Origin: Fibrobacter sp. | GTDB lineage: Bacteria; Fibrobacterota; Fibrobacteria; Fibrobacterales; Fibrobacteraceae | Reading direction: 5' to 3' | Assembly (NCBI GenBank): GCA_017412605.1 | Contig: JAFPWY010000013.1 | Location: forward strand, 186,001-250,000 | Length of the DNA: 64,000 nt | In this document: positions 34,890 through 44,706 of the stretch, in pieces | Numbering within the stretch: the first letter of the stretch is position 1 | How the letters are laid out: each line of letters starts with the position of its first letter | Translations under genes and position numbers: made by a program | Notes under the pieces: model-generated | Told to the model about the DNA's origin: nothing | Database searches by the model: none | Seen by the model: only the letters and a program-made list of their open reading frames with translations

Positions 34890-36239
34890 ATGTTACTTAT
34901 TTGTTTACGTTATTGCTTCTACTGTCTATGCTTGGCTGTCGTTTTTGCGGCTTGTAGCAATAGTGAATCTTTTGATAGTGGCGCGAACCTCATTGTTTCT
35001 GAGAATGTTCAAGGTGTGGCGGAATCGATAAAAATGATCGATTCGAGTTCGATAGTAAGTTCTAACGTAGATTCTGACAATTTGGAAGAAGAAGGCTTGC
35101 CTGTGATGGAAAGTCTCCCGTTTGATGATTCTGAATATCCGTATGTCGGCTTGCCTAGGGTTGTCATTAGAACTGAGGATGATAAAGAAATCAAAGATCG
35201 CGAAAATTATGTGAATGCAGAATTCCAAATTTTTGGACAAGACAAGCAAAAATCTAGAGTTTATGACATGGTGATTCGCGGTCGCGGAAACACGACATGG
35301 GTGTATTATCCTAAAAAACCGTATGCCATCAAGTTTAATAAGAAAGTTTCTTTGTTCGGCATGCCGGGTGCAAAGAACTGGGTCTTGCTCGCGAATTATC
35401 GAGAACGTACATTAATGCGAAATGCCTTGGCTTTCAAGGTGGCGTCTAATACCGATTTGGAATGGTCTCCGAAAGGCGTTTTTGTAGAATTGTTTTTGAA
35501 CGGGACCTTTTTGGGAAACTATTATCTCTGCGAAAAAGTAGAGGTGAAAGAATCTAGGGTGAATATTGACAAAAATGCGTATTTGCTCGAATTTGACAAG
35601 AACTACGATGAAGAATACAAATTTAGGACGACGATAAAAAATTATCCTGTGAATATAAAAAATCCTGATAATCCGACGGCTGCCTCCTTTGCATATATTC
35701 AGGATTATATCGATACCGTTGAGTCTATTTTGTATGGAAAGATGGATGGCTTAGACATTGAAGAATATATCGACCTGAAAAGTTTTGTGGATTATTTTAT
35801 TGTAAATAATATTGCGCAAAATTATGAAATAAATGGTCCCAAGAGTGTTTTTATGCATAAGGACCTGAATGGTAAATTGAAAATAGGGCCTGTTTGGGAT
35901 TTTGATTATATGACGTTCAATCCATCAAGATTGGGCCTTTGTTGCAAAGAAAGTTTGTGGTACGATAAACTGTTGAAAAATGAGAATTTTATTTCGCTCT
36001 TGAAACAACAATGGAATTCTTATAAAGATGCGTTTTTAAAGAACGATGTGTTTATCGATTCTATCGCCGATTATATCCATGATTCCAATGAAAGAAACTA
36101 TTCTATATGGCGCATTGGAATCAAACGTGATTTGATAGGGGATGAAAAATTCGGTTTCGATGATGCTGTAAAAATGCTCAAGACCGTTTATATAAATCAA
36201 ATCTCCAGATTGGATTTGGAAATAAACGGGTTGCAGTAG
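34890..36239 (+). CDS. Small CotH-kinase lipoprotein
   Basis: 449 residues from ATG 34890 with a hydrophobic leader and lipobox (VVFAACS); an in-frame TTG at 34854 is possible. After an acidic Ser-rich spacer comes LPFDDSEYPYVGLPR, a signature shared with the CotH protein at 52860. The CotH domain shows RGRGNTTW with KKPYAIKF (nucleotide-binding type) and GPVWDFDYMTF (metal-binding Asp pair). No lamin-tail domain. Composition is AT-rich. It lies directly before ugd, at the left border of the polysaccharide locus, suggesting a surface role tied to that glycan. Confidence 0.85.
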   Translation: MLLICLRYCFYCLCLAVVFAACSNSESFDSGANLIVSENVQGVAESIKMIDSSSIVSSNVDSDNLEEEGLPVMESLPFDDSEYPYVGLPRVVIRTEDDKEIKDRENYVNAEFQIFGQDKQKSRVYDMVIRGRGNTTWVYYPKKPYAIKFNKKVSLFGMPGAKNWVLLANYRERTLMRNALAFKVASNTDLEWSPKGVFVELFLNGTFLGNYYLCEKVEVKESRVNIDKNAYLLEFDKNYDEEYKFRTTIKNYPVNIKNPDNPTAASFAYIQDYIDTVESILYGKMDGLDIEEYIDLKSFVDYFIVNNIAQNYEINGPKSVFMHKDLNGKLKIGPVWDFDYMTFNPSRLGLCCKESLWYDKLLKNENFISLLKQQWNSYKDAFLKNDVFIDSIADYIHDSNERNYSIWRIGIKRDLIGDEKFGFDDAVKMLKTVYINQISRLDLEINGLQ

Positions 36240-36291
36240 AAATAACGTGGTATATGGCCGATTTCTTTTGATGATGCGCATCCCAATTTGC

Positions 36292-36299
36292 TAAATTGG
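36292..36299 (+). promoter_or_regulatory. TAAATTGG promoter-like box before ugd
   Basis: A TTTG at 36267-36270, a 21-nt spacer and TAAATTGG ending 7 nt before ATG 36307 resemble a Bacteroidetes-type promoter with a very short leader. Confidence 0.45.
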
Positions 36300-36306
36300 G
36301 AGCATT

Positions 36307-37677
36307 ATGAGCTTTAAAACCAATATTGTCTGTATCGGTGCGGGCTACGTCGGTGGCCCCACTATGACCGTTATCGCCGACAAGTGCCCCGATGTTAAAG
36401 TTACCGTAGTCGATATCAACCAGTCTCGCATTGACGCGTGGAACAGCGAGAATCTCCCGATATTTGAACCCGGTCTAGACGATGTGGTGAAGCGTGCTCG
36501 CGGCCGTAACTTGTTCTTCAGCACGGATATTCCTGCCGCAATCAAGGAAGCGGACATCATCTTCGTTTCCGTGAATACTCCGACCAAGACGTTTGGCCAT
36601 GGTGCTGGCAAGGCCTCTGACTTGCAGTACTGGGAAAAGACTGCCCGCAACATTCTGGAAATTGCCGACGAAGGCAAGATTATCGTCGAAAAGTCCACGC
36701 TTCCGGTGCGTACCGCCGCCGCGATGGAACGCATCCTGAACAGCAACGATAAGGGCCTGCATTTCGAAGTGCTTAGCAACCCTGAGTTCCTTGCCGAAGG
36801 TACGGCCATTAACGATTTGTTTGAACCGGATCGCGTGCTTATCGGATCGCACCAGACGGAATCGGGCCTTGCTGCCTGCCAGAAACTCGTAGATGTTTAT
36901 GCTCACTGGGTGCCGCGTGACCGCATCCTTACAACGAACCTCTGGAGTTCCGAACTCACGAAACTTACTGCGAACGCCTTCCTCGCGCAGCGTATCAGCT
37001 CCATCAACTCCATCAGTGCCCTCTGTGAGAAGACTGGCGCCGACGTGGACGAAGTCGCCTATGTGATGGGCAAGGATCGCCGTATCGGTCCGAAGTTCCT
37101 CAAGGCCTCCATCGGCTTTGGCGGTAGCTGCTTTAAGAAAGACATTTTGAACCTCGTGTACCTGTGTGGTTACTATGGGCTCCCCGAAGTGGCTGCTTAC
37201 TGGGAATCCGTGGTGAAAATCAACGAGTGGCAGACTCACCGCGTGGTAGACCGCATGCTCGAAACGATGTTCAATACGATTGCTGGCAAGAAGATTGCCG
37301 TATTCGGTTTCGCCTTCAAGGCAAATACCGGCGATACCCGCGAAAGCCCTGCAAATCTCGTAGTCCGCGACTTGCTCGCCGAACATGCACAGCCGGTCGT
37401 GACCGACCCGAAGGCCATCCCCGATGCCAAGCGCGACCTGAAGGACGTACTCGACCAGGTGCAGTTTGAAGAAGACCCGTACAAGGCTGCCGAAGGCGCA
37501 CATGCTGTGGTGGTCTGCACCGAATGGAAGTGCTTTGCCGAACTCGACTGGAACCGTATCTACAAGGGCATGGCCAAGCCGGCCTTCGTGTTCGATGGTC
37601 GCAATATTCTGGATGCCGACGCTCTCCGCAAGATTGGTTTTGAAGTGTCTGGAATAGGAAAGGGAAAAGCAGAATAA
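36307..37677 (+). CDS. ugd: UDP-glucose 6-dehydrogenase
   Basis: 456 residues. The N-terminal Rossmann fold opens with GAGYVGGPT, and the catalytic cysteine lies in [10 protein letters not shown]. The sequence resembles the eukaryote-type long form ([27 protein letters not shown]) more than short bacterial Ugd. It oxidises UDP-glucose to UDP-glucuronate using two NAD+, feeding acidic-sugar synthesis for the capsule genes that follow. Cytoplasmic. GC content looks higher than that of the adjacent cotH and glycosyltransferase genes. Confidence 0.95.
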   Translation: MSFKTNIVCIGAGYVGGPTMTVIADKCPDVKVTVVDINQSRIDAWNSENLPIFEPGLDDVVKRARGRNLFFSTDIPAAIKEADIIFVSVNTPTKTFGHGAGKASDLQYWEKTARNILEIADEGKIIVEKSTLPVRTAAAMERILNSNDKGLHFEVLSNPEFLAEGTAINDLFEPDRVLIGSHQTESGLAACQKLVDVYAHWVPRDRILTTNLWSSELTKLTANAFLAQRISSINSISALCEKTGADVDEVAYVMGKDRRIGPKFLKASIGFGGSCFKKDILNLVYLCGYYGLPEVAAYWESVVKINEWQTHRVVDRMLETMFNTIAGKKIAVFGFAFKANTGDTRESPANLVVRDLLAEHAQPVVTDPKAIPDAKRDLKDVLDQVQFEEDPYKAAEGAHAVVVCTEWKCFAELDWNRIYKGMAKPAFVFDGRNILDADALRKIGFEVSGIGKGKAE

Positions 37678-37758
37678 TATAGGATGTATGGTGTTTGGTT
37701 CTGATGCTTTAGGCGAGGTTATGCATACTCGCAATTGCTAAAAGGAAACGAATAAAAA

Positions 37759-38613
37759 ATGGGTCTTGATTCAAAAACGAAACAGCCAATTGCATTGACC
37801 GGTGCGCAGGAGAAGATTTTTGAAGTTTTCAAGTTGGTAAAGAAGTACCTGGATGGTGCTTCCATGCCATATTTTTTGCTGGGTGGATCGCTTCTCGGAG
37901 CCGTACGCCATAAGGGCTTTATCCCTTGGGACGATGATATTGATATCGGATTGTGCCGCGAGGATTACGAACGTTTTATCCAGGAAATACCCGCTAATTT
38001 GCCGGATCATCTGGAACTGAGAACGTTCCGCGACGAGTCTGACCACCACTATTATTTTTCGCGGATTGTCGACAACCGCTATTTGATGAAGCGCGAGGGG
38101 AGCCTTGTGGCCCGCTACGAAAACGTGTGGGTTGATGTGTTTCCTCTCGATGGCATGCCGAACGGGGCGATTTCCAGACGCATCCACATGTTGCGTCTAT
38201 TATGGGTCCGCATGTGGTACCATATCGCATGCTTTGACAAAGTGAACTTGCACCGTCCGAATAGGCCGCTTTCCGAAAGGATTGTTATCGCTATTGTTAA
38301 GATGTTTAACGTCCATGGCGGCAAGAATTATAAGAAGTGGCTGGAAAAGCTGGATGTCCTGTTGAAAAAGTACAAAGTCCAGGATACGAACTGGGTCGTG
38401 AATTTTATGGGCCAGTACAAGTTTAAAGAGATGTTCCCCAAATCCTATTATGGAAAGGGCAAACTCTATCCGTTTGAAAACTTGGAATTGATGGGCCCGG
38501 AAGATTACGATAAGGTGCTTACGCAGATGTACGGCGACTACATGAAGGAGCCCGAAGACTGTAAAAAGAATGTCCATGATGCACATCTAGTGTCGGCTGA
38601 CGAGAACAAGTAG
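37759..38613 (+). CDS. LicD-family phosphotransferase
   Basis: 284 residues beginning with AAGGAAACG upstream of ATG. The LicD/fukutin core is clear: GGSLLGAVRHKGFIPWDDDIDIG (about 35-57), whose Asp cluster binds metal. LicD proteins attach phosphocholine, or in related members ribitol or glycerol phosphate, from CDP-activated donors to glycans. It is the first of two adjacent copies and is followed by the second after 2 nt. The presence of a TagD-like enzyme in the facing operon suggests CDP-glycerol as a donor. Confidence 0.88.
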   Translation: MGLDSKTKQPIALTGAQEKIFEVFKLVKKYLDGASMPYFLLGGSLLGAVRHKGFIPWDDDIDIGLCREDYERFIQEIPANLPDHLELRTFRDESDHHYYFSRIVDNRYLMKREGSLVARYENVWVDVFPLDGMPNGAISRRIHMLRLLWVRMWYHIACFDKVNLHRPNRPLSERIVIAIVKMFNVHGGKNYKKWLEKLDVLLKKYKVQDTNWVVNFMGQYKFKEMFPKSYYGKGKLYPFENLELMGPEDYDKVLTQMYGDYMKEPEDCKKNVHDAHLVSADENK

Positions 38614-38615
38614 TT

Positions 38616-39458
38616 ATGGCGGATTCTTCTCTTAGACAGTTGCAGTTGAAGGAACTCAGCCTGCTGAAACTCTTTCAACAAATTTGTAAGGAAAACCATA
38701 TTACTTATTATGCGCTGGGCGGGACTTTACTCGGCGCTATTCGGCACAAGGGCTTTATCCCGTGGGACGACGATATCGACGTAGGTATCCCGCGCCCGGA
38801 TTACGACCGACTTTGCAAGATTCTGGAAACGCAACCTTTGGGAGAAAAAGCACGTTTCCATACTTTCCGCAATTCGAAAGAATATATCCGTTATTTCGGG
38901 CATCTGGAAGATACCAGCTTTAAGGTTGTGCGTCATGACAAACTTAAGGACGAGGAAACTTATGCCTGGATAGACCTCTTCCCTCTGGATGGTATGCCGA
39001 ACAACGGCTTGCTTCGGAAATTGAAGGTGTGGCAGGTGCTTGCCCTGCGCGCCATGTTCCGTTTCTCTTGCTTTGACACGCTTGTCGATGTGAACAAGAA
39101 GGGGCGCCCCTTGCATGAAAAGATTTTGGTGTGGGTGGGGCTCCACACGCCGATTCAGAAATTCTTTAATACAAAGAAATGCCTTGATCGGATGGAACGC
39201 GCCCTGACTTCGACTCCTTATGAAAAGTCTAACTACTTAGTGAATGCCATGGGCGCCTACAAGTTCCGTGAGATGTTCCATAAGAAGTATTACGGCAAGG
39301 GCAAAATGTACCCGTTCGAAGATACGGAAATTTGCGGCCCCGAAGACTATGATTTTGTCTGCACACAGCTTTATGGTGATTACATGACTCCTCCCAAGAT
39401 GGACGATCGTAATCACCATGGTCTGGAAACGGTTGAATCTTCTGAAGCAAACGGCTAG
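38616..39458 (+). CDS. LicD-family phosphotransferase, second copy
   Basis: 280 residues, a paralogue of the preceding protein with the same metal-binding core GAIRHKGFIPWDDDIDVG (about 35-52) and a shared C-terminal pattern (YYGKGKMYPFEDTE, PEDYD). The two copies are clearly diverged along their length, so different acceptors or positions on the glycan are likely. It overlaps neither neighbour; GT2 starts 5 nt after its stop. Confidence 0.88.
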   Translation: MADSSLRQLQLKELSLLKLFQQICKENHITYYALGGTLLGAIRHKGFIPWDDDIDVGIPRPDYDRLCKILETQPLGEKARFHTFRNSKEYIRYFGHLEDTSFKVVRHDKLKDEETYAWIDLFPLDGMPNNGLLRKLKVWQVLALRAMFRFSCFDTLVDVNKKGRPLHEKILVWVGLHTPIQKFFNTKKCLDRMERALTSTPYEKSNYLVNAMGAYKFREMFHKKYYGKGKMYPFEDTEICGPEDYDFVCTQLYGDYMTPPKMDDRNHHGLETVESSEANG

Positions 39459-39463
39459 GTCTT

Positions 39464-40531
39464 ATGCCTGCGATAAGTGTCGTCATCCCTGTTTACAATT
39501 CCGCAAAATATTTGCGCGAATGCCTGGATAGCGTTGTCTCCCAGTCTTTTTCGAACTGGGAAGTCGTTGCTGTTGATGATGGCAGTTCCGATGAATCGCC
39601 GGTCATTTTGGATGAATATGCAGCAAAGGATGCCCGCTTTAAGGTTATTCACAAAGAAAATGGTGGAGTGTCGGCTGCGCGCAATGACGGCTTGGCGGCG
39701 GCAAAAGGTGAATATGTCCTATTCATAGATTCCGATGACTGGGTCGATGAAAATGCTTTTCGGGTGTATTGGGACGAGGCTTGCCAAACTAGGGCCGACG
39801 TGGTCATTACTGACCATTGGACTTGGAAGGATAACGGCACTGAAACGGAGCATCGGTTCTTTGCTCAGGATTTTGTTGTAAATGACAGAACGGGCATTCA
39901 GGCCTTGCAGCGCACGGTCCTGTACAGGGGCTATTCTCCTTATCCTTCTGATCGTTGCAGCTACATGTTTTCGGCTCTTTGGTCTAAATTGATTCGTCGG
40001 CAGTTGTTGCTCGAGAATGAAATCCAGTTCTCCAGAACTCTAAAATTGTACGAAGACGGCCTATTTGCTCTGCAGGTTTTCCATTTTGCGAAAAGTGTCG
40101 CGTACAGGCAGGTGCCGACATACCATTACCGGATTTTAAATAATTCGCTTTGTCATATCAACGAACAGAAATTGGTAACGGATAGTTCCAATATCTTAAG
40201 TGAAGTCCAATCTTTCATGGATGCGACCGACAAAGATCGCGCTCTTGAATCGGCTTTCTTGGCAAGGGCCCTTTTCCTTACGAAGAAGATGGCTTTGCGC
40301 AGTTTCTTTTGCAAGGGTGCGCAAGGAACGTTCTATCGCCGATACAGGGCTTTTAAAGCAATTCTTTTGACGGAACCTTATAATACCGCAGTGGAAAAGG
40401 CAAAGACCCTAAAACTTTGTGGCAATGAAAAAAGCTTCGGCAAGTTGGTGAGCCATGGACTATTTTTTTTAACGGCCTTGATGTACGAGTTGCGGACTAG
40501 GATTCAGCGTCGATGGCTTCTGCGTTGCTGA
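39464..40531 (+). CDS. GT2-family glycosyltransferase
   Basis: 355 residues with the GT-A fold signatures SVVIPVYNSAKYLRECLDS (about 4-22), VDDGSSDES and LFIDSDDW (DxD near 86-91). It probably adds a sugar from a nucleotide-sugar donor during repeat-unit assembly at the inner membrane. The last 35 nt overlap the 3' end of the convergent wzy-type gene. Specificity cannot be assigned. Confidence 0.9.
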   Translation: MPAISVVIPVYNSAKYLRECLDSVVSQSFSNWEVVAVDDGSSDESPVILDEYAAKDARFKVIHKENGGVSAARNDGLAAAKGEYVLFIDSDDWVDENAFRVYWDEACQTRADVVITDHWTWKDNGTETEHRFFAQDFVVNDRTGIQALQRTVLYRGYSPYPSDRCSYMFSALWSKLIRRQLLLENEIQFSRTLKLYEDGLFALQVFHFAKSVAYRQVPTYHYRILNNSLCHINEQKLVTDSSNILSEVQSFMDATDKDRALESAFLARALFLTKKMALRSFFCKGAQGTFYRRYRAFKAILLTEPYNTAVEKAKTLKLCGNEKSFGKLVSHGLFFLTALMYELRTRIQRRWLLRC

Positions 40532-41876
40532 CGTCTTCGTTGGCTGTTTCTGAGTCGCTTACCTTGGTGTTGTTTTCAAAGGCGATTTGTTTGTAATGGG
40601 AAATATAGCCTAGCTGAATGCCCACAAACATGAACAGGAACGAGGAACTGTTCCCGATAGTACCTGAGAGTGTCAAAAATAATGTTCCGCTAGCCATCAG
40701 GGCATAACCACCACGAATTCCCTTTAGCTGGTTTCTGTAGCGGAAAAGCAGAACGAACATCCATAATAAAAGAAGATAATAGGAGAATAAACCCAGGAAT
40801 CCTCTATCGATGAGAAGAGAGAAGATGATGGATTCCAGGCCTCCGAGGTCGTTTCCGCTGCTGTCGGAGGCTCTTACGTCTTCGCCGAAAATGACATGAG
40901 ACGTGTATTTATTCCCGTTGCCAAAAATAGGGGAATTGCTAATTGTGGCTATGGAAAATAGGAGTTGGGATGTTCTGAAATCGAGGGAAGATCCTCCGTG
41001 GTCTGTATTTGTCTGGAAATTTTGTAGCAGTATGGTCAATGCCGCAGATGAGGCGAAAATTACAATTCCAGCAATGATGATTTTCAGAAGTGGCTTAAGT
41101 TTGAAATATATGTAGAGACAAACGCCAAATGCGACGCACAGCATTGCTGTTCTGGAGCCACACAGAAATAGGTTCACAGCCAGCAGGCCAAGCAACAGCG
41201 CAATTTTTTTTTGTTCGGAAACTTCATTCTTGACGTAGGGCGCATAAAACAAGAATAAACTCATTAATAGAGTGCCAAATGCGGTGGGATGCTTTGTTGT
41301 AAAGCAGGTCCTGAATCTCCAGCTTTCTGTGAGGTTCATGGAAGATAGGAGGTTCTGACCTCCTTCGTAGTAAGGAAAAGCCGCATTGACAATTCTATAG
41401 GGGTAGTTGTCGCCTAAGAGAATTTCGATAATACCGAAAGCACAGATGACAAAGGTAAAGGGAATAAGCTTCTTTGCGAATTCATAAACGTTTTCTTTGC
41501 GTCCGCAAATAAAGGCTGCGTAAATGTAACCGAACCCATCGATAACATCGCGGATGCCGTAATACATGTCCTTGGATGCGATGCCGGAATTGTAGATGGA
41601 TGTGAATATGTAACTGACGAGGCTTAGACCAATTGGGAAAAGCAGGAGATTGTTGGAAATACTTTTGTTGAAGTTCTGCCTGTCCTTAAAAAATTCTATG
41701 ATGAAGAATGCATACAGAAAAATATGCTGTGGAGAAACAGAAGGATTTTTAATTAGGAGAGCCGTTGTCGGAAACAACACTGTCCCCATAACCAAGGCCA
41801 GGAATCTTCCTTGGGTGTTCGTTAGGAACATGTATGTAAGAAGCCCGAAAAAGAATAGCAGGACAACGTAGCTCAT
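40497..41876 (-). CDS. O-antigen/capsule polymerase (Wzy-like)
   Basis: 459 residues with about eleven to twelve transmembrane helices and a large periplasmic loop (about 290-345), the usual plan for Wzy polymerases or O-antigen ligases (Wzy_C-like). A charged C-terminal tail ends the protein. A TATATTTG box 4 nt before ATG suggests its own promoter. It is the last gene of the minus-strand polysaccharide operon and overlaps the convergent GT2 tail by 35 nt. With Wzx and Wzc it completes a Wzy-dependent pathway. Confidence 0.82.
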   Translation of the reverse strand: MSYVVLLFFFGLLTYMFLTNTQGRFLALVMGTVLFPTTALLIKNPSVSPQHIFLYAFFIIEFFKDRQNFNKSISNNLLLFPIGLSLVSYIFTSIYNSGIASKDMYYGIRDVIDGFGYIYAAFICGRKENVYEFAKKLIPFTFVICAFGIIEILLGDNYPYRIVNAAFPYYEGGQNLLSSMNLTESWRFRTCFTTKHPTAFGTLLMSLFLFYAPYVKNEVSEQKKIALLLGLLAVNLFLCGSRTAMLCVAFGVCLYIYFKLKPLLKIIIAGIVIFASSAALTILLQNFQTNTDHGGSSLDFRTSQLLFSIATISNSPIFGNGNKYTSHVIFGEDVRASDSSGNDLGGLESIIFSLLIDRGFLGLFSYYLLLLWMFVLLFRYRNQLKGIRGGYALMASGTLFLTLSGTIGNSSSFLFMFVGIQLGYISHYKQIAFENNTKVSDSETANEDVSNAEAIDAES

Positions 41877-41880
41877 TTTC

Positions 41881-41888
41881 CAAATATA
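41881..41888 (-). promoter_or_regulatory. TATATTTG promoter-like box before wzy
   Basis: The octamer reads on the minus strand and ends 4 nt before the ATG at 41876. No TTTG is visible 17-21 nt upstream, so only the -7-type element is supported. Confidence 0.4.
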
Positions 41889-41971
41889 CTAATTGACAAC
41901 TAGGTTGAACGTCGCGAAAAATGCGTTTTGCGTAATATTATGATTGAATCTCCATATAGAAAATATCGAAG

Positions 41972-42817
41972 TCATTCTTTACTGCTGTTGAATTTAAAGC
42001 GGATTGTTACGGGAGAATGGTCCGATGGATAGCGAGGCGTTCCGTTGTCGAGGTAAGTCTCGTTTAAAATTTCGTAACGACGGATTTTTATTAGCGGGGA
42101 TACCATAATATGGTCAAATGTCCAGGGGCTCGCCTTGTTTGGGTCGAAGTAGTTGTAGCTGCCATTAGGGGCGAATGTGGAATCGGCAACGTCTTTCGAA
42201 TCGTTCATCTTTATGCAGGTACCCAGGTTTTTATACGACTTGGAGTCCGCGGTAAAATTCAAGTCTCCCGCAAATATGAATGGGGCCTCTTTTGCCATGG
42301 CAAGAATTTTTTTATTCATCAATAGGGCACTTTCCCTTTGTGCATCCTTGCCGTGGTAATCAAAGTGAACGTTGAAAATGTAAAGAGTATCTTGATTGAA
42401 TACGAGTTTTGCCCACGTGCAGTAGCGGGCGTGCTTGGAATCCCAGCTCTTGCTTTTTTTCTCCGGGGTCTTGGACAGGTAGAATCGTCCGAAGTCTGCA
42501 ACGGCGAACATTCCCTTACGCACGACAATGGGGTTGAATTCCATCGTGTCGGAAACAATGATTTCGTAATCGGGCAGAAGTTCCATCAATTGCTTTAGGC
42601 GAGGGGGGCTTCCTTCCTGGAGGCCTATGATGTCGAAATCGTGGTCTTTGATAATATTGGCGATAGGTTCCTTTCGCTTTTCCCAGGCGTTGCCTTCTTC
42701 GATATCTTTTGCGCTTTCCCAACGAATGTTCCAAGATGCGTAGCTGAGTTCTCTTCCGAAGGACGGAACTAGAAGACACGATAGCAAGATTAGAAGAATT
42801 GAGAGAACCTTAGTCAT
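41972..42817 (-). CDS. Secreted endonuclease/exonuclease/phosphatase-family hydrolase
   Basis: 281 residues from ATG 42817, whose signal peptide (about 1-19) starts directly; ATG 42844 would add nine residues and overlap the upstream gene more. Family motifs are present: WNIRWE, IGLQEGS (catalytic Glu), GDLNFTAD and the C-terminal SDHSPVTI with catalytic His. EEP enzymes cut phosphodiester or phosphomonoester bonds in nucleic acids, lipids or sugar phosphates. ATG overlaps the GT8 stop by 8 nt. An exported hydrolase in a glycan operon might act on a phosphodiester in the polymer; that is speculation. Confidence 0.82.
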   Translation of the reverse strand: MTKVLSILLILLSCLLVPSFGRELSYASWNIRWESAKDIEEGNAWEKRKEPIANIIKDHDFDIIGLQEGSPPRLKQLMELLPDYEIIVSDTMEFNPIVVRKGMFAVADFGRFYLSKTPEKKSKSWDSKHARYCTWAKLVFNQDTLYIFNVHFDYHGKDAQRESALLMNKKILAMAKEAPFIFAGDLNFTADSKSYKNLGTCIKMNDSKDVADSTFAPNGSYNYFDPNKASPWTFDHIMVSPLIKIRRYEILNETYLDNGTPRYPSDHSPVTIRFKFNSSKE

Positions 42818-43787
42818 GAATTTTATTGAATAGTTTTTGTTCAATGTTGGAGAAATCGAGGCCTTTGTAGAAGTTCCTTGATTTGATTAGCCCGAATTTG
42901 TCGAAAAGAGTACGAATCTCGTACTTGACATGGCGAAATCCTGTGTAACGGTAAACCAACTTTTTGTTTTTCCATTCAGTCTTGTTGTAGAAGTGTCGCC
43001 AAATGGATTTTAAAGGGTTGACGCATTCTTTATGCCAAGGTTTCTTGTAGCCCGTGTAGTGAATCAGGGTTGCATTGACTTTGGCTTCTTCCATGTCCTT
43101 GAGATAAACTTTGTCTATAAACTGGTTTTCAAAAGGCTCAAAGAAGTGCTCCTGAAGATTGAAACGGATAGACAGTGTCTGGATGGTCCCGTGCAAGACG
43201 ACGTTTAGGGCGTCCTGGTCGTGGAACTTGCAAATGTCCCGGTTCTCGGAAACAAATTTGATGGATTTGTTCTGTATGTCGTTTTTGCGCCACCAGTCAA
43301 GGTTGATGAGCATGACTCCGGCATTGAAATAATCGTCCGCACGATTGAAAGAGAGCCTGTTTAAAACTCGTATGTCGTTGCAGCGCATATCTGGAACAGC
43401 TGCTGCGGAGAAGTTTTCCAGAGGCGTTTCCCAGAGCTCTCCGAGAGAGTCCAGACAAATAATATCGCCGTCGATGTAGAGGACCTTGTCTATTTCTTTG
43501 GGTAGAATTGTTGGGAGCAGCAAACGGAAATATGTGGCGATAGATACGTGTTCGCCTTGGCGAATAGGACAATCCTTCAGGTAGGACTCGTCGATGGTGT
43601 AAAAGGATATGCCAAAAGAAGGGTTTACGAGATTTCTCGAAAGCGTATCCTGTGCCTTTTGGCTTAGTCCCGCCGAAATGATATTATAATGAATTTGTGC
43701 CTCTGGATTGGATGCTGCAATTGATGTCATCAGCACCGCGGTGGGCATGACGTAATTGTCGTCGGTACAGAGTACAATTTCTATCAT
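42810..43787 (-). CDS. GT8-family glycosyltransferase
   Basis: 325 residues with the GT8 pattern: N-terminal IVLCTDDNYVMPTAVLMTS, the DxD metal motif in YIDGDIICL (about 104-106) and HDQDALN further on, with a C-terminal HYTGYKKPWH motif. Such retaining enzymes (LgtC/WaaJ-like) transfer glucose or galactose. Tandemly arranged in the operon with 9 nt to the next gene upstream. Confidence 0.9.
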   Translation of the reverse strand: MIEIVLCTDDNYVMPTAVLMTSIAASNPEAQIHYNIISAGLSQKAQDTLSRNLVNPSFGISFYTIDESYLKDCPIRQGEHVSIATYFRLLLPTILPKEIDKVLYIDGDIICLDSLGELWETPLENFSAAAVPDMRCNDIRVLNRLSFNRADDYFNAGVMLINLDWWRKNDIQNKSIKFVSENRDICKFHDQDALNVVLHGTIQTLSIRFNLQEHFFEPFENQFIDKVYLKDMEEAKVNATLIHYTGYKKPWHKECVNPLKSIWRHFYNKTEWKNKKLVYRYTGFRHVKYEIRTLFDKFGLIKSRNFYKGLDFSNIEQKLFNKIHD

Positions 43788-43796
43788 AATTTCCCT

Positions 43797-44705
43797 TTAT
43801 GGAACTATCCAGTATTTTTCCAGAGTCTGCTTGTTGCGTGGTTTGGATATGTAGAACCCAAGTTCGCGTTTGATTTTTGTCCTCTGGTAGCGGAGTAGGG
43901 CCGCAAGGCCTTTTTTGTGCGGAACAGGATTCTCCGTATAGACGAAGTAATTTAGACTCACTGTTTTGTAGTGGTGGTGTAAAACCCACAATGTGAACAA
44001 GCGCTCGGACATGAACCCGAAAATGCGCTTCTGGTAAGAATCGTATTTCTCTATGCTTGCTCTTTTTTCGACATCGAAGAGAATCTTGAACAGCCATTCG
44101 CAATATTTCTCAAATTCGTCGATAGGCATGATGAACATGTTGCAGTCATAAAAGAAATTGTTGCAAATGAAAAAGTTGTTGAAATCGTCCAGGAATTCTG
44201 GAGACTGCTCTTTTATTACATCGTGGAGGTGCCGGAGATCCACGCTGATGTGGGCATGCTCATAAGCAGAAGCCACTGAAGTCTTGAGGTATGCCTTTGG
44301 GGGAATGATGATTTTTCCCTGGGAGAGCCACTGTTCAATCTTTTTTTTGTCAAGATTGTATTTGTCGAGTTCGCTGATGTTTTTGGCGATGCCGCTGCCG
44401 GTAGCGCGATGCTCGTCAAATGCGAAATAGCGACGGTAATGATTTAAACCGATATATTGAATTTCCGGGTAGATCTTACGGATGTTCTTCCATGCCCAGT
44501 ACAATGCGGTCAGCTCACAGTAATTAGGATTCTTTTCGCTGATGTTGTCGCATGTTTCCCCATTGACAAGGTTGTCCTTTTGAAAACCGAGGTCTTGCTT
44601 AGATAGTGCGGCCCCGACCTGTATGGGCAAAAACCAGTCTTGAGATGGAACGGGGCACGGCTTGTGGCAGCAAACGAGAATCTTTATTTTGGATGAGTCA
44701 AGCAT
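43797..44705 (-). CDS. DUF4422 glycosyltransferase-like protein
   Basis: 302 residues. The family pattern is visible: KILVCCHKPCPVPS at the N-terminus, GETCDNISEKNPNYCELTALYWAWKN (about 48-73) and GLNHYRRYF. DUF4422 proteins occur in capsule and O-antigen loci and are regarded as glycosyltransferases, some acting downstream of galactofuranose synthesis. It follows glf by 1 nt, consistent with use of UDP-Galf, but this is inference. Confidence 0.85.
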   Translation of the reverse strand: MLDSSKIKILVCCHKPCPVPSQDWFLPIQVGAALSKQDLGFQKDNLVNGETCDNISEKNPNYCELTALYWAWKNIRKIYPEIQYIGLNHYRRYFAFDEHRATGSGIAKNISELDKYNLDKKKIEQWLSQGKIIIPPKAYLKTSVASAYEHAHISVDLRHLHDVIKEQSPEFLDDFNNFFICNNFFYDCNMFIMPIDEFEKYCEWLFKILFDVEKRASIEKYDSYQKRIFGFMSERLFTLWVLHHHYKTVSLNYFVYTENPVPHKKGLAALLRYQRTKIKRELGFYISKPRNKQTLEKYWIVP

Positions 44706-44706
44706 T

